A stretch of DNA of 64,000 bases from Peribacillus frigoritolerans (GTDB taxonomy: Bacteria; Bacillota; Bacilli; Bacillales; DSM-1321), in assembly GCA_030562215.1 (NCBI GenBank), contig JAUPFL010000001.1:3522501-3586500 (forward strand), written 5' to 3'. A program made the position numbers and the translations under genes. Positions 37,562 through 47,915 of this stretch are shown one piece after another; position 1 is the first letter of the stretch, and each line of letters starts with the position of its first letter. The notes beneath the pieces were generated by a model. That model saw only the letters and a list, made by a program, of their open reading frames with translations, made no database searches and was not told the DNA's origin.

Positions 37562-38839
37562 GTGAAAATGAATCTTATGACCAAAGATTTACTGATTAAC
37601 TTTTTAATTATCCTTTTTCCGATCTTTTTATTGCAAATGAGCTATCTAGTGAAGTACGTTTACCGTTTAGATGCATTAAAAGGGTCCTTCCTATCGATAT
37701 TCCCTATTCTTTCCCTTGTTCTATGCATGCTATTTCCCGTTGTTATGGAAGAGGATTTTGTGTGGGATCTTAGATGGATCCCTTTTCTGTTAGGCGGTTT
37801 ATATGGAGGCTACCGGTTAGGAATCATATTGATAGTCCTCACTCTTATTATCCGCTATTTAACAGGGGGGGAAAATGGATTTTATATATCATGCATCACT
37901 TTTCCACTAGTGGGTGTTTCCCTGTTTTTTATATCTAAATACTATTTGAAAATGTCTGTCAGTAAAAAAATTATCATCGGTATATCATTAATCTTCATTG
38001 TACATATTCTCACACAGTGTATTTCAACAGTAGTATTTGAACTTACTATCGGCATAAGTCTATGGAAACAATACTTCACGATCCAAGTCATAGGAATCGT
38101 TGTTGTAATCTTACTATGGGAGGTCATCCTCACTAATTTTCAGGTTCTCGAAAAATTAGTGAAAGCGGAAAAATTGCAAATCGTTAGCCATCTCGCTGCA
38201 AGCATATCCCATGAAGTCAGAAATCCCCTTACAGTTACCAGGGGATATATACAAATGTTAAGCGAAGACGTGTCTTCCCATACAAAGGTCAGATATGCAA
38301 ATATTGCATTGAAGGAATTAGATCGGGCCACGGATGTCATTAATGATTATTTGACGTTTGCTGCTATAAGCCCTGAAAACACAGAGCGATTAAGGGTATC
38401 GGAGGAAATTCAGCATGTCATGAACAGCATTAAACCCTTGGCTAACAATAATGGAACAGAATTGAAGTTATCACTAATCGAAGATGAAGCTTATTATATC
38501 ATGGGGGAAAGGAAGAAATTCCAGCAGTGTTTGTTCAATATCCTAAAAAACGGCATAGAATCGATGGACCATGATGGCAAAATATACATACATTTAATTC
38601 ATGCTGCCTCCACCATCCAAATTAGAATCCAAGATCAAGGAATTGGAATGACGCAGGAACAAATATACCGTCTAGGTGAGCCTTACTTCACGACAAAAAA
38701 TAAAGGGACTGGATTGGGCATGATGGTTTCATATAGCGTTATCAAAAGCATGGATGGAACGATACATGTGTCAAGTGTACAAGGGAAAGGGACATGCTTC
38801 TCCATTAACCTGCCCATACATAAATACGAGCCTAATTGA
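37562..38839 (+). CDS. Sensor histidine kinase, KinB-like
   Basis: 425 residues. Five or six N-terminal membrane helices (about 10-195) form a 5TM-type sensor with no large outside loop. Then a HisKA domain with SISHEVRNPLTVTRGYIQML (phosphorylated His) and an HATPase domain with NILKNGIESMDHDG (N-box), QIRIQDQGIGM (G1) and GTGLGMMVSYSVIKSM (G2). The layout matches KinB/KinD-type sporulation kinases that feed Spo0F. No response regulator is next to it, which fits an orphan sporulation kinase. The start is GTG 37562 or ATG 37568; ribosome binding is weak for both. Intact frame. Confidence 0.82.
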   Translation: MKMNLMTKDLLINFLIILFPIFLLQMSYLVKYVYRLDALKGSFLSIFPILSLVLCMLFPVVMEEDFVWDLRWIPFLLGGLYGGYRLGIILIVLTLIIRYLTGGENGFYISCITFPLVGVSLFFISKYYLKMSVSKKIIIGISLIFIVHILTQCISTVVFELTIGISLWKQYFTIQVIGIVVVILLWEVILTNFQVLEKLVKAEKLQIVSHLAASISHEVRNPLTVTRGYIQMLSEDVSSHTKVRYANIALKELDRATDVINDYLTFAAISPENTERLRVSEEIQHVMNSIKPLANNNGTELKLSLIEDEAYYIMGERKKFQQCLFNILKNGIESMDHDGKIYIHLIHAASTIQIRIQDQGIGMTQEQIYRLGEPYFTTKNKGTGLGMMVSYSVIKSMDGTIHVSSVQGKGTCFSINLPIHKYEPN

Positions 38840-38947
38840 GTTTAGTGTTAATTGACAGTTTTAAAACTCATAGATTACAATTTAAGTAAACTACCAATAT
38901 TATGAAATGATTCAATGACGCATTTGATACCTTAGGGAGATGATTGA

Positions 38948-40936
38948 ATGAAATCGCTTACAGATGGACAGATCATTTGGGAACCGACAAAGGAACAAAT
39001 CGAGCAAACGGTATTGACTCAATATGTGAAATGGTTAAAAAAAAATAAGGGTTTAACGTTTCATGATTATCATGAATTATGGAAATGGTCGGTAGATGAA
39101 CTGGAGGAATTTTGGGCTTCAATATGGGATTATTGTGATGTAAAAAAGCTGCCAGGAAATATGACAGGGTTTTAGCGGGGCAATCAATGCCAGGTGCGAA
39201 ATGGTTCGAGGGCGCAAGGCTTAATTATGCTGAAAATGCACTATTGAATGATCAAGAAGAGAAAACGGCGATTTTTTTTCGTTCCGAACATATCAGGCAG
39301 CAGGAAGTTAGCTGGAAAGAGCTGAAAGAAAAAGTAGCTTCTGTCGCTTATTCATTAAGAAAACTTGGTGTGAAATCCGGTGACCGTGTTGTTGCCTACA
39401 TGCCAAACATACCCGAAGCGGTGATAGCTTTCTTGGCAACGGTGAGCATAGGTGCCATCTGGTCCAGTTGTTCACCTGACTTTGGGGCAAGAAGTGTCAT
39501 AGATCGTTTCAAACAAATTGAACCTGTTGTATTACTGGCAGTTGATGGGTATCAGTACAATGGAAAAGTATATGATAAAACACCAGTCATCTTACAGCTT
39601 AAACAGGAATTGGTCTCTGTCAAGCATACCGTGTTGGTTCCTTACATAGAAAAAAGAGTTTGGAAGTGAATCTGGAAGATACGATTCCGTGGGATGACCT
39701 TTTAAAAGAAAAGGCAGAATTATCCTTTGAAAGTGTTCCTTTCGATCATCCGCTTTGGATCCTCTATTCGTCAGGTACAACCGGGATGCCAAAACCGATT
39801 GTACAAGGCCATGGCGGTATAGTATTGGAGCATTTTAAATCAACAAGAATCCATCAAGGCATGACTTCCGAGGATACTGTATTTTGGTTTACGACTACGG
39901 GCTGGATGATGTGGAATCTCCTTATGGGCGGTTTACTTAATGAAGGGACCATCGTCCTCTATGACGGCAGTCCTTCTTTTCCGAATATGGATGTTCTTTG
40001 GGAATTGGCGGAAGATACAGGCATGACTTTCTTTGGAACAAGCGCACCATTTCTTACGAATTCCATGAAGTTAGGAAACAAACCTCTGGGAAAATATGAT
40101 TTATCTAAATTGAAGGCTCTTTTTCCACTGGAGCTCCATTGTCTGGCGACGGTTATAAATGGGTGTATGAAAATGTCAAAAAGGATATCTGGCTCAGTTC
40201 ATCCAGTGGCGGAACCGATGTATGTGCCGGGTTTGTAGGCGGTGTTCCAACACTGCCCGTGAGAATCGGAGAGATACAAGGAAGGGCATTGGGTGTTTGT
40301 GCGGAAGCCTTTGATGAGCATGGTCAAACATTGATTAATGAAGTCGGTGAATTGGTCATTACCAAACCGATGCCGTCCATGCCGCTGTACTTCTGGAATG
40401 ATCAAGACGGGACAAGATACTACGAGAGTTATTTCGATACGTATCCTGGCATATGGAAACATGGTGATTGGATAAAACTCGACGATAAGGGCAGCTGTAT
40501 CATTTATGGACGTTCCGACTCGACCATCAACCGTTCAGGTGTACGGATGGGAACAAGTGATATCTACCGGGTCGTCGAAGCGATAGACGAGGTGATGGAA
40601 AGCCTTGTCATCGATAGGGAAGTGCTTGGCCGCCGTTCCTCACTGCTGCTTTTCGTAGTCCTTAAGCCCGGGGAAAGACTGGATGAAGAATTAACGGCAA
40701 AAATCAAGGAACAAATCAGAGGGCATGTATCCCCTCGCTTTATCCCTGACCAAATCCATGTCGTTGAACAAATTCCTAAAACGTTGAACGGAAAGAAAAT
40801 GGAAGTCCCGATACGTAAAGTGTTATTAGGTTTCGAGTTTGATAAGGTAGTGAATGCAGACTCCATGAGAAATCCAGAATCGCTACAGTTTTTTAAAGAA
40901 CTAGCTCTAGAATTGAATGAGAAAAAAATATTCTAG
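38948..40936 (+). CDS. Acetoacetyl-CoA synthetase, frameshifted
   Basis: ATP-dependent ligation of acetoacetate to CoA (ANL superfamily, about 660 residues). Start MKSLTDGQIIWEPTKEQIEQ with the acs-like N-terminal domain, GARLNYAENALL, the ATP loop YSSGTTGMPKPIVQGHG, TTTGWMMWNLLMGGLL, SSSSGGTDVCAGFVGGVPTL, HGDWIKLDDKGSCIIYGRSD and IPKTLNGKKMEVPIRKVLLG with the acetyl-acceptor Lys. Frame changes near 39145, 39655 and 40125. It suggests ketone-body or PHB-derived acetoacetate use. Confidence 0.85.
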
Positions 40937-40942
40937 AATTCA

Positions 40943-40973
40943 GGCGGAGCAAAAAAGCTCCGTCTTTTTTTAT
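40943..40973 (+). terminator. Terminator after acetoacetyl-CoA synthetase
   Basis: GGCGGAGC pairs with GCTCCGTC, loop A6, then T6. Confidence 0.8.
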
Positions 40974-41117
40974 AATTCTCTTGAATGATCTTGGTGATGA
41001 TTCGCCAATAAGGTTCAATCTTCTGGAATGGCCTACCATCTTAAAAAGAATATATAAATGATGGAAAAATTTCCTTGACAATTTTAAAACAGATGAATAG
41101 AATGAAGTGAGAAGTCA

Positions 41118-41129
41118 GTAAGTACTGAC
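41118..41129. promoter_or_regulatory. TetR operator candidate, copy 1
   Basis: GTAAGTACTGAC fits GTNAGTACTNAC. It overlaps a second palindrome, GTCAGTAAGTACTGAC (41114-41129), and lies 25 bases before the tetR start, so autoregulation is likely. Confidence 0.65.
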
Positions 41130-41153
41130 AGTCTGTTTTTAGGGAGTGAGAAC

Positions 41154-41747
41154 ATGAGTAGCAGTAAGAAGCTAAGTACCGATGATAAGCTGCTGTTGGC
41201 GGCAATCGATCTAATAGCAGAGAAAGGGTACAATGGTGTTTCTACTCAGGAAATTGCCGGTGCCGCAGGTTTGAGTGAAAAAACACTATTTCGTCGGTTT
41301 GGAACCAAGCAAAATCTTCTAGAAACGGCATTTGACCGATATCATTATGCCGAAGAGATGACAAAACTTTTTAAAGAAAAACAAATCGTATGGGATTTGC
41401 ATTCAGACTTACAACTGATCAGTCGAACATATCATGAAATCATGAATCGCAACCGGAAAATGATTATGATAAGTATCAAGGAGGAAGGTAATTTACCTGG
41501 GTTTCGAGAAAAAACACAAGAGCACCCCCGACAGTTACTGGGAATTTTGACAAACTATTTTAACACGATGCATGAAAAAGGAAAGCTTATTCATACAGAC
41601 CCAGAGCTTCAGGCGTTGTCGTTCATGATGATGAATTTTGGTGCCTTTATGAACAACCTGGATGCCGATGAAAACTATCCAACCGTGTCCCTTGAGGCAT
41701 TTATAATGGAGAGTGTGCAAACATTTACTAGGGCTTTAACTCCCTAG
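41154..41747 (+). CDS. TetR-family transcriptional regulator
   Basis: 197 residues; AGGGAGTGAGAAC before ATG. The N-terminal helix-turn-helix is classical: DKLLLAAIDLIAEKGYNGVS, TQEIAGAAGLSEKTLFRRFG and TKQNLLETAFDRY. The C-terminal domain is of the YsiA/AcrR ligand-binding type. The palindrome GTNAGTACTNAC occurs in its own promoter, after its stop before the monooxygenase gene, and once more at 42852. It probably represses itself and the two genes behind it. Confidence 0.85.
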   Translation: MSSSKKLSTDDKLLLAAIDLIAEKGYNGVSTQEIAGAAGLSEKTLFRRFGTKQNLLETAFDRYHYAEEMTKLFKEKQIVWDLHSDLQLISRTYHEIMNRNRKMIMISIKEEGNLPGFREKTQEHPRQLLGILTNYFNTMHEKGKLIHTDPELQALSFMMMNFGAFMNNLDADENYPTVSLEAFIMESVQTFTRALTP

Positions 41748-41769
41748 TTTTTCATGAAGAATAATGACA

Positions 41770-41781
41770 GTCAGTACTAAC
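41770..41781. promoter_or_regulatory. TetR operator candidate, copy 2
   Basis: GTCAGTACTAAC fits GTNAGTACTNAC. It lies 22 bases after the tetR stop and 77 bases before the monooxygenase start. Confidence 0.65.
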
Positions 41782-41857
41782 ACACTTTGATGATGAAAGG
41801 AAATGCCAATTTTTAATGAACTGAAAAAAATAGAATAAATGACAGGAGATTATGAAT

Positions 41858-42181
41858 ATGAAATCAAGCAATGCAATAGTATGGATTAATGTATTTACAG
41901 CTAAACCAGGCAAACTGGATGAATTGGTTGCTATCCAAACTGAAGAACTACTCAATTTTAAGAAGGGATCTCAAGGTGTTCCAGGTTGGATCAGCAGCCG
42001 TTGGCATCGTTCTGTTGATAATAACAAGGCGATTATGGTAACTACCTTTGAGAGTATTGATTTTCATGAAAATTGGTTAGAAAAAAGTGAATTCCGAGAA
42101 CACCTTAACAAAATAAACCATCTCATTGAAGATACAGAAGGTGGGTACTACACATTAGTGGAAGAGATTGGAAATTTGTGA
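41858..42181 (+). CDS. Antibiotic biosynthesis monooxygenase-like (ABM) protein
   Basis: 107 residues. I chose ATG 41858 because AGGAG sits nine bases upstream; the ATG at 41852 is only three bases away from it. The single ABM ferredoxin-like fold is seen in IVWINVFTAKPGKLDELVAI, GVPGWISSRWHRSVDNNKAI and TTFESIDFHENWLEKSEFRE. Such proteins act as cofactor-free oxygenases or quinol detoxifiers. Paired with a flavin reductase under TetR, a quinone or xenobiotic response is plausible. Confidence 0.78.
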   Translation: MKSSNAIVWINVFTAKPGKLDELVAIQTEELLNFKKGSQGVPGWISSRWHRSVDNNKAIMVTTFESIDFHENWLEKSEFREHLNKINHLIEDTEGGYYTLVEEIGNL

Positions 42182-42250
42182 ATCCATTAAATTATAAGGT
42201 TTTTATTTTAAACAAATTATTTGTTTGTCATTAACAAGGAGGAGAAAACA

Positions 42251-42811
42251 TTGGAAAAATTAAAGATTGGAATTATCTTAGGAAGCACACGCAAAGGACG
42301 CGTTAGCCCACAAGTGGGAAAGTGGGTAAAAGAAATAGCTGATAAACGAGAAGATGCGAATTACGAAATCGTCGATATTGCAGCCTTTAACTTGCCATTT
42401 GTTGGAGAAGGTTCTGGTAAAGAACCAGGAATATTAGCTTGGTCAGAAAAACTCTCTAGCTTGGATGGTTTTGTGTTTATCGTACAAGAATACAATCATA
42501 GCATTACAGGGGCATTAAAAAACGCACTTGATTCCGCACGTGATGAATGGAACAACAAAGCTGCAGGCATCGTGAGCTATGGTTCAACTGGCGGAGCTCG
42601 TGCAGCCGAACATTTGCGTGGCATCTTAGGGGAATTACTAGTTGCGGATGTTCGGGTAAATCCAACATTATCACTATTTACAGATTTTGAAAACTTCAAG
42701 ACGTTTAAACCAGCTGATTTACACCTTGATAATATCCATGCAATGTTAGATCAAACGATTGCCTGGAGCGGTGCCTTAAAAAAGATTACGATAAGCTTGA
42801 TAGTTTACTAG
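42251..42811 (+). CDS. NADPH-dependent FMN reductase family protein
   Basis: TTG 42251 follows AAGGAGGAG. A flavodoxin-like fold: the FMN phosphate loop KIGIILGSTRKGRVSPQVGK at the N-terminus, then FVFIVQEYNHSITGALKNAL and GIVSYGSTGGARAAEHLRGI, all characteristic of the azoreductase/YwqN-SsuE group. 186 residues as open, but the last dozen (KKITISLIVY) may be out of frame; one base fewer near 42785 would end it at KKLR. It probably supplies reduced flavin or reduces quinones. Confidence 0.82.
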   Translation: MEKLKIGIILGSTRKGRVSPQVGKWVKEIADKREDANYEIVDIAAFNLPFVGEGSGKEPGILAWSEKLSSLDGFVFIVQEYNHSITGALKNALDSARDEWNNKAAGIVSYGSTGGARAAEHLRGILGELLVADVRVNPTLSLFTDFENFKTFKPADLHLDNIHAMLDQTIAWSGALKKITISLIVY

Positions 42812-42851
42812 CTTTGTCCTTCCCACTAATTTATTAACAATATTCTAGATA

Positions 42852-42863
42852 GTTAGTACTAAC
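42852..42863. promoter_or_regulatory. TetR operator candidate, copy 3
   Basis: GTTAGTACTAAC, a perfect 12-base palindrome and the best match of the three to GTNAGTACTNAC. No intact gene follows before the terminator at 42981. Confidence 0.6.
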
Positions 42864-42980
42864 ACTCATATAAATGGTGCATAAAGAGCTTTTTCCTTAA
42901 GGAGGCTGCTTCCATATTCAAACCATCTTTGAACTTCAGTGATAAGTGAATTGGGATAGTATATTTTAAACAAAACGAAA

Positions 42981-43028
42981 AAACGAGACAAAACGAGACA
43001 GCAATCTCATTTTGTCTCGTTTTTTTCG
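42981..43028 (+). terminator. Terminator before the aco operon
   Basis: AAACGAGACAAAACGAGA (which itself contains a 10-base direct repeat) pairs with TCTCATTTTGTCTCGTTT, then T run. Confidence 0.8.
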
Positions 43029-43068
43029 ACTGAAAATAGATAAAGTCCTAATTTTACCGCCTCCCATT

Positions 43069-43085
43069 TTGGCACGGCAATTGCA
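43069..43085 (+). promoter_or_regulatory. Sigma-54 (SigL) -24/-12 promoter of aco operon
   Basis: TTGGCAC GGCAA TTGCA is an essentially perfect TTGGCAC-N5-TTGCA element, 43 bases before the acoA start. SigL promoters need an AAA+ activator; AcoR is encoded downstream. Confidence 0.9.
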
Positions 43086-43127
43086 CTATATAAGATTGAC
43101 TCGCTATTACTGATTGGGGGCTGAAAA

Positions 43128-44116
43128 ATGGAAACGGTTCAATCGAATGAAATAAAGTTATCACAGGACAAGGTTTATTGGATGTACAAAAAATGCTGGA
43201 GATCAGAAAATTCGAAGACCAAGTTCATGAATCTTTTGCAAAGGGAATTTTACCAGGGTTTGTCCATTTGTATGCTGGGGAAGAAGCGGTGGCTGTAGGT
43301 GTATGTGCCCACCTATCCGAAAAAGACAGCATTACAAGCACTCACAGGGGTCATGGCCACTGTATTGCCAAAGAATGCGACCTAAACGGGATGATGGCTG
43401 AAATTTATGGGAAAGTGACAGGGCTTTGCAAGGGAAAAGGCGGTTCCATGCATATTGCCGATTTGGATAAAGGGATGTTAGGTGCGAACGGGATAGTCGG
43501 TGGAGGCTTTCCGCTGGCATGCGGTGCAGCATTAACAGCCAAATATAAAAAGACCGATCATGTTAGTGTTTGTTTTTTGGTGATGGAGCCAACAATCATG
43601 GGACATTCCATGAAGGGGTAAATCTGGCGGCAATCTGAAGCTACCCGTAATATTCATCGCTGAAAATAATGGGTATGGGGAAGCCACCCCTTTCAACTAT
43701 GCTTCTAGCTGTAAAACGATAGCCGACCGGGCGATAAGCTACAATATCCCGGGTGTCCGGGTGGATGGGAAAGATGTATTGGCTGTGTATAAGGCTGCTG
43801 AAGAAGCCGTTCAGAGGGCTCGCAGGGGAGAAGGCCCATCATTGATCGAATGTGTTACTTATCGTAATTATGGACACTTCGAGGGAGATGCACAGAAATA
43901 TAAAAAGGAACAAGAAAAAAGGAGCATAAACAAGAGAAAGATGCGATTGCCCTATTCAGGAGTTACTTACTGAATCAGAATCTGCTGGCGGAAAAAGAAC
44001 TGATTTCTCTCGAGAATGCCGTTGAGGAATCTATTAAACAAGCAGTTAAGTTCAGTGAAGATAGCCCATATCCAGAAGCGTCCGATTTATTAAACGATGT
44101 TTATGTATCCTATTAA
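43128..44116 (+). CDS. acoA: Acetoin dehydrogenase E1 alpha, multiple frameshifts
   Basis: The TPP-dependent alpha subunit of the acetoin dehydrogenase complex. METVQSNEIKLSQDKV, then LDVQKMLEIRKFEDQVHESF, GFVHLYAGEEAVAVGVCAHL, TSTHRGHGHCIAKECDLNGM, GKGGSMHIADLDKGMLGANG; the TPP motif is expected as GDGANN around 43585 but is lost in a frame change. Then PVIFIAENNGYGEATPFNYA and SLIECVTYRNYGHFEGDAQK. Frame breaks near 43165, 43575, 43618 and 43920. About 330 residues restored. First gene after the SigL promoter. Confidence 0.85.
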
Positions 44117-44137
44117 ACCATAAAAGGAGGAATTGAG

Positions 44138-45174
44138 ATGAGCAGAAAAATCAGTATGTCGCAGGCAATAAATGAAGCAATGGCTATGGCAATGAGAAAA
44201 GACGAAAATGTCATCCTTATGGGGAAGATGTAGCCGGCGGTGCAGAAGTTGATCATTTGCAGGATGACGAAGCATGGGGTGGTGTTTTAGGTGTCACAAA
44301 AGGATTGGTTCAAGAGTTTGGACGGGATAGAATCCTCGATACACCCATTGCGGAAGCAGGATATATGGGAGCGGCCATGGCAGCCGCTTCGACAGGATTA
44401 CGACCGATTGCCGAGTTAATGTTCAACGATTTCATTGGCAGCTGTTTGGATGAAGTATTGAATCAAGGTGCGAAGTTCCGCTATATGTTCGGGGGAAAAG
44501 CACAGGTTCCCGTGACGATCCGTACGATGCATGGTGCAGGGTTCAGGGCTGCAGCTCAGCATTCACAAAGCCTTTATGCCTTGTTCACCAGCATTCCTGG
44601 ATTGAAGGTGGTCGTTCCCTCATCCCCCTATGACGCAAAAGGGCTTTTACTTTCAGCCATTGAAGATAATGATCCTGTCATCTTTTTTGAAGATAAAACG
44701 CTATACAACATGGTGGGAGAGGTTCCGGAAGGCTACTATACAATCCCAATCGGCAAAGCTGAAATGAAAAGGAAAGGCTCGGATTTGACTATCGTTGCCA
44801 TCGGTAAACAAGTTCACACAGCGATGGAGGCTGCTGAAAAACTCACAGCTAAAGGCATTGAAGCTGAAATTGTCGACCCGCGGAGCTTGTCACCACTGGA
44901 TGAAGAATCGATTCTCTCCTCTGTGGGAAAAACAAATCGTTTGATTGTGATCGATGAAGCGAACCCAAGATGCAGCATCGCAACGGATATTGCCGCACTG
45001 GTGGCGGATAAGGGATTTGACACGCTCGATGCGCCAATTAAGAGGATTACGGCACCGCATACACCTGTACCTTTTTCTCCACCGCTTGAAGATATTTACC
45101 TTCCAACATCAGAAAAAGTGATACAAGCCGTTTCAGAATTATTGGGGAGCCTTCCATTATTGGGGTGTAATTAA
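44138..45174 (+). CDS. acoB: Acetoin dehydrogenase E1 beta, frameshifted
   Basis: Beta subunit of the TPP-dependent dehydrogenase. AAAGGAGGAATTGAG precedes ATG 44138. Start MSRKISMSQAINEAMAMAMR; one G is missing at about 44223 (MGEDVAGGAE). Then EFGRDRILDTPIAEAGYMGA, GGKAQVPVTIRTMHGAGFRA, and the C-terminal transketolase domain DLTIVAIGKQVHTAMEAAEK to IVDPRSLSPLDEESILSSVG. About 345 residues. It lies 21 bases after acoA. Confidence 0.88.
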
Positions 45175-45276
45175 ATCGATATGATGCACGCTCCAGCTTT
45201 TTCGCATAAAACTGCAAAAGTTGGAGCAACAAATCCAATGATGGACAAACAAACCAATCTGAAGGGAGAAAAAAAT

Positions 45277-46497
45277 ATGGCGGTCGAAGTGGTAATGCCG
45301 AAATTGGGCATGGCAATGAAAGAAGGTACTGTATCGATGTGGAGTAAGGCTGTTGGGGATCCAGTCCAAAAAGGTGAAGCAATAGCCAGCATCAATTCAG
45401 AGAAAATAGAAATGGATATTGAATCTCCAGCGGAAGGTACGATTCTGAATATAGCTGTTCAAGAAGGACAAGGAGTACCTCCAGGAACCGTTATCTGTCA
45501 TATCGGTAATCCGAATGAAAAAATAAAGACCGATGAACCTGTTGCTGAAGGAACTCAGTTGAAAATTGATGAACAAGAAAAGCTGAAAACAAAAGAGTCC
45601 CACACTTTGCCAATGGGAGATCGTTTGATGATCACCCCGGTTGCACGAAAAATGGCACAGGCAGCGAATCTTGACATTGAGAAGATTCAAGGCACCGGGC
45701 CCGGAGGAAGAATCACTAAAGAAGATGTACAGAAAGTAATTGTGAAAAGGGATTCCATGCAGGTAAATACAGGAGAAAGTATAGTTCCGCCACAACCTGC
45801 TTTAGAGAGTCCGCAGCAGATTCCTGTTACGGGCATGAGGAACATCATCGCTAAACGTATGAAGGAGAGCTTGCAAAGCAGTGCCCAATTAACTCTAACG
45901 ATGAAAGTTGATGTCACTGATCTAGTCATTTTGCAAAAACAGGCTACAGAAACGCTACAAAAACATGAAACAACTAAATTGACTATAACGGACTTTGTTG
46001 CCAAGGCTGTCGTGCTTTCACTTAAAGAGCATCCTAAAATGAATAGTGCCTATATTGAAGATAAAATCATTTTGTATGAGCATATCCATCTTGGATTAGC
46101 GGTGGCCTTGGAGAATGGACTCGTTGTTCCCGTCATTAGAAATGCCGAAAATTGTACGCTAAGACAGTTATCGAATAAGGGTAAGGAATTGGCCCGGTGT
46201 GCACGTGACGGTCAATTGCCTATTGAAGACATGCAAGGATCCACTTTTACAATCAGTAACCTCGGGGCATATGGCGTCGAGCACTTTACACCCATTCTCA
46301 ATACACCGGAAACGGGGATACTTGGAATTGGCTCTGCTTACGATACCCCAATTTATATTGACGAAGAATTGGAGAGAAGAACGATCTTGCCACTCAGTTT
46401 AACGTTTGATCACCGTGTACTGGACGGGGCACCCGCTGCTGCCTTTTTACAAACACTAAAAAGGTATTTAGAAGAGCCGATCACCGTGATTTTATAG
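45277..46497 (+). CDS. acoC: Acetoin dehydrogenase E2 (dihydrolipoamide acetyltransferase)
   Basis: ATG 45277 follows GAAGGGAG; the open frame upstream is not part of the family. 406 residues, intact. Lipoyl domain residues 1-78 with lipoyl Lys43 in INSEKIEMD; peripheral-subunit-binding domain about 118-155 (MITPVARKMAQAANLDIEKI, GTGPGGRITKEDV); catalytic domain to the end with DHRVLDGAPAAAFLQTLKRY. It forms the complex core and transfers acetyl groups to CoA. Confidence 0.9.
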   Translation: MAVEVVMPKLGMAMKEGTVSMWSKAVGDPVQKGEAIASINSEKIEMDIESPAEGTILNIAVQEGQGVPPGTVICHIGNPNEKIKTDEPVAEGTQLKIDEQEKLKTKESHTLPMGDRLMITPVARKMAQAANLDIEKIQGTGPGGRITKEDVQKVIVKRDSMQVNTGESIVPPQPALESPQQIPVTGMRNIIAKRMKESLQSSAQLTLTMKVDVTDLVILQKQATETLQKHETTKLTITDFVAKAVVLSLKEHPKMNSAYIEDKIILYEHIHLGLAVALENGLVVPVIRNAENCTLRQLSNKGKELARCARDGQLPIEDMQGSTFTISNLGAYGVEHFTPILNTPETGILGIGSAYDTPIYIDEELERRTILPLSLTFDHRVLDGAPAAAFLQTLKRYLEEPITVIL

Positions 46498-46514
46498 AAA
46501 AGGAGGGAAAGTTC

Positions 46515-47896
46515 TTGAATCGTATAGCTATTATAGGCGGAGGTCCTGCGGGTATGTAGCGGCAATCACTGCTGCCCAGCAGGATAAGGAGGTCATACTG
46601 GTAGTCGATGGGCCATTGGGGGTACCTGTTTAAACGAAGGCTGCATGCCAACGAAGTCATTATTGAATAGTGCCGATACGTATGATTTGGTGAAACATGC
46701 CGGGGAAATGGGAATTCGTTTTCATTCCAATTCGATTGAAGTCGATTGGGATACCGTACAGGAACGAAAAAGAGATGTCATATTTAAACTAGTGAACGGC
46801 ATTCGATATTTAATGAGTAAGAATAAAATAAAAGTCATTCAGGGCAGAGCTTCCATCCTTTCAAACGATCGACTGCTGATCGAGAACGGAAATGAAAAAT
46901 GAAGTGATTGAAGCAAGTAAGATCATCATTTCAACGGGGTCAGAACCGATTCCATTGCCTTTTGCGCCGTTTGATGGTGATTGGATCATCCACAGTGGCC
47001 ATGCCATGTCACTGCCGTCCATTCCCGATTCGCTGCTAATTGTCGGAGGCGGCGTCATCGGATGTGAATTTGCCAGCATTTATAGCAGGATGGGCACCAA
47101 GGTTACCGTTATTGAAATGGGGGAAAAGCTGCTTCCAGAGGAAGATGATGATATCACGAGCATTCTGCATGGCGAATTGAAGGACCAAGGCGTTACAGTC
47201 CATATCTCCACAGCTGTCAAAAACATCAATGCAGCCAGTAAGACGGTATTTTTGGAGAATAGCGATGGCGAATTGGAAGAAATGCATGCTGATTACGTAC
47301 TCGTATCAATAGGAAGAAAACCAAGAGTGAATGAAATGGGCCTTGAGGAAAACGATATTGACTTTTCCCGACTTGGCATCTCGGTGGATGATCGAATGCA
47401 AACAAGCAATCCATCGATTTATGCCTGTGGTGATGTGATAGGCGGTATACAACTTGCCCATGTTGCTTTTCATGAAGGACGGGTGGCGGCCCTGAATGCC
47501 TGCGGTCAATTTGCACAAGTTAATTACCGGGCAATCCCTCGCTGCATTTATACTTCCCCGGAGATTGCTAGTGTAGGCTTGACCGAAAAAGAAGCGCGTC
47601 AAAAATATGGCGAAATTAAAGTTGGTGAATTCGCTTTTTCGGCAAGCGGGAAAGCTGTCCTTTCCAATAAACCGGCAGGAAAGGTCAAAGTCCTAGTGAA
47701 CCCGCAATATAATGAAATTGTAGGTTTTTCCATTGTTGGTCAGCATGCAACAGAATTGATTGGTCAAGGAACGATCATGCTGCATGCAGAAATAACGGCA
47801 GATATGATGGAAGATTTAGTAGCGGCGCATCCAACCTTGTCGGAATCCATACATGAAGCTCTTTTAAATTCTGTAGGTCAAGCTGTGCATTGCTAA
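46515..47896 (+). CDS. acoL: Dihydrolipoamide dehydrogenase (E3), frameshifted
   Basis: FAD/NAD disulfide reductase that reoxidises the E2 lipoyl arm. TTG 46515 follows AGGAGG. NRIAIIGGGPAG (FAD site), GTCLNEGCMPTKSLLNSA (redox Cys pair), SLLIVGGGVIGCEFASIYSR (NAD site), YACGDVIGGIQLAHVAFHEG and the C-terminal LVAAHPTLSESIHEALLNSV with the catalytic His. Frame changes near 46555, 46605 and 46898. About 460 residues. 18 bases after acoC. Confidence 0.88.
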
Positions 47897-47915
47897 AACT
47901 GAAGGGGGAATTTGT

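Larger units (their letters stand above)
42812..43068. other. Intergenic: orphan operator, terminator
   Basis: It holds operator copy 3 and a terminator (both listed). Between them AAGGAGG at 42899-42905 looks like a ribosome binding site without a following start, and IFKPSLNFSDK then a stop reads on. A gene once controlled by the third operator may have been lost here. Confidence 0.4.

Noticed and set aside
42981..43000. Two AAACGAGACA repeats as CRISPR-like or operator array
   Set aside because: They form one arm of a terminator and there are only two copies without spacers.
45181..45276. N-terminal extension of acoC
   Set aside because: The lipoyl domain normally starts at MAVEVVMPKL and that ATG has its own ribosome binding site.
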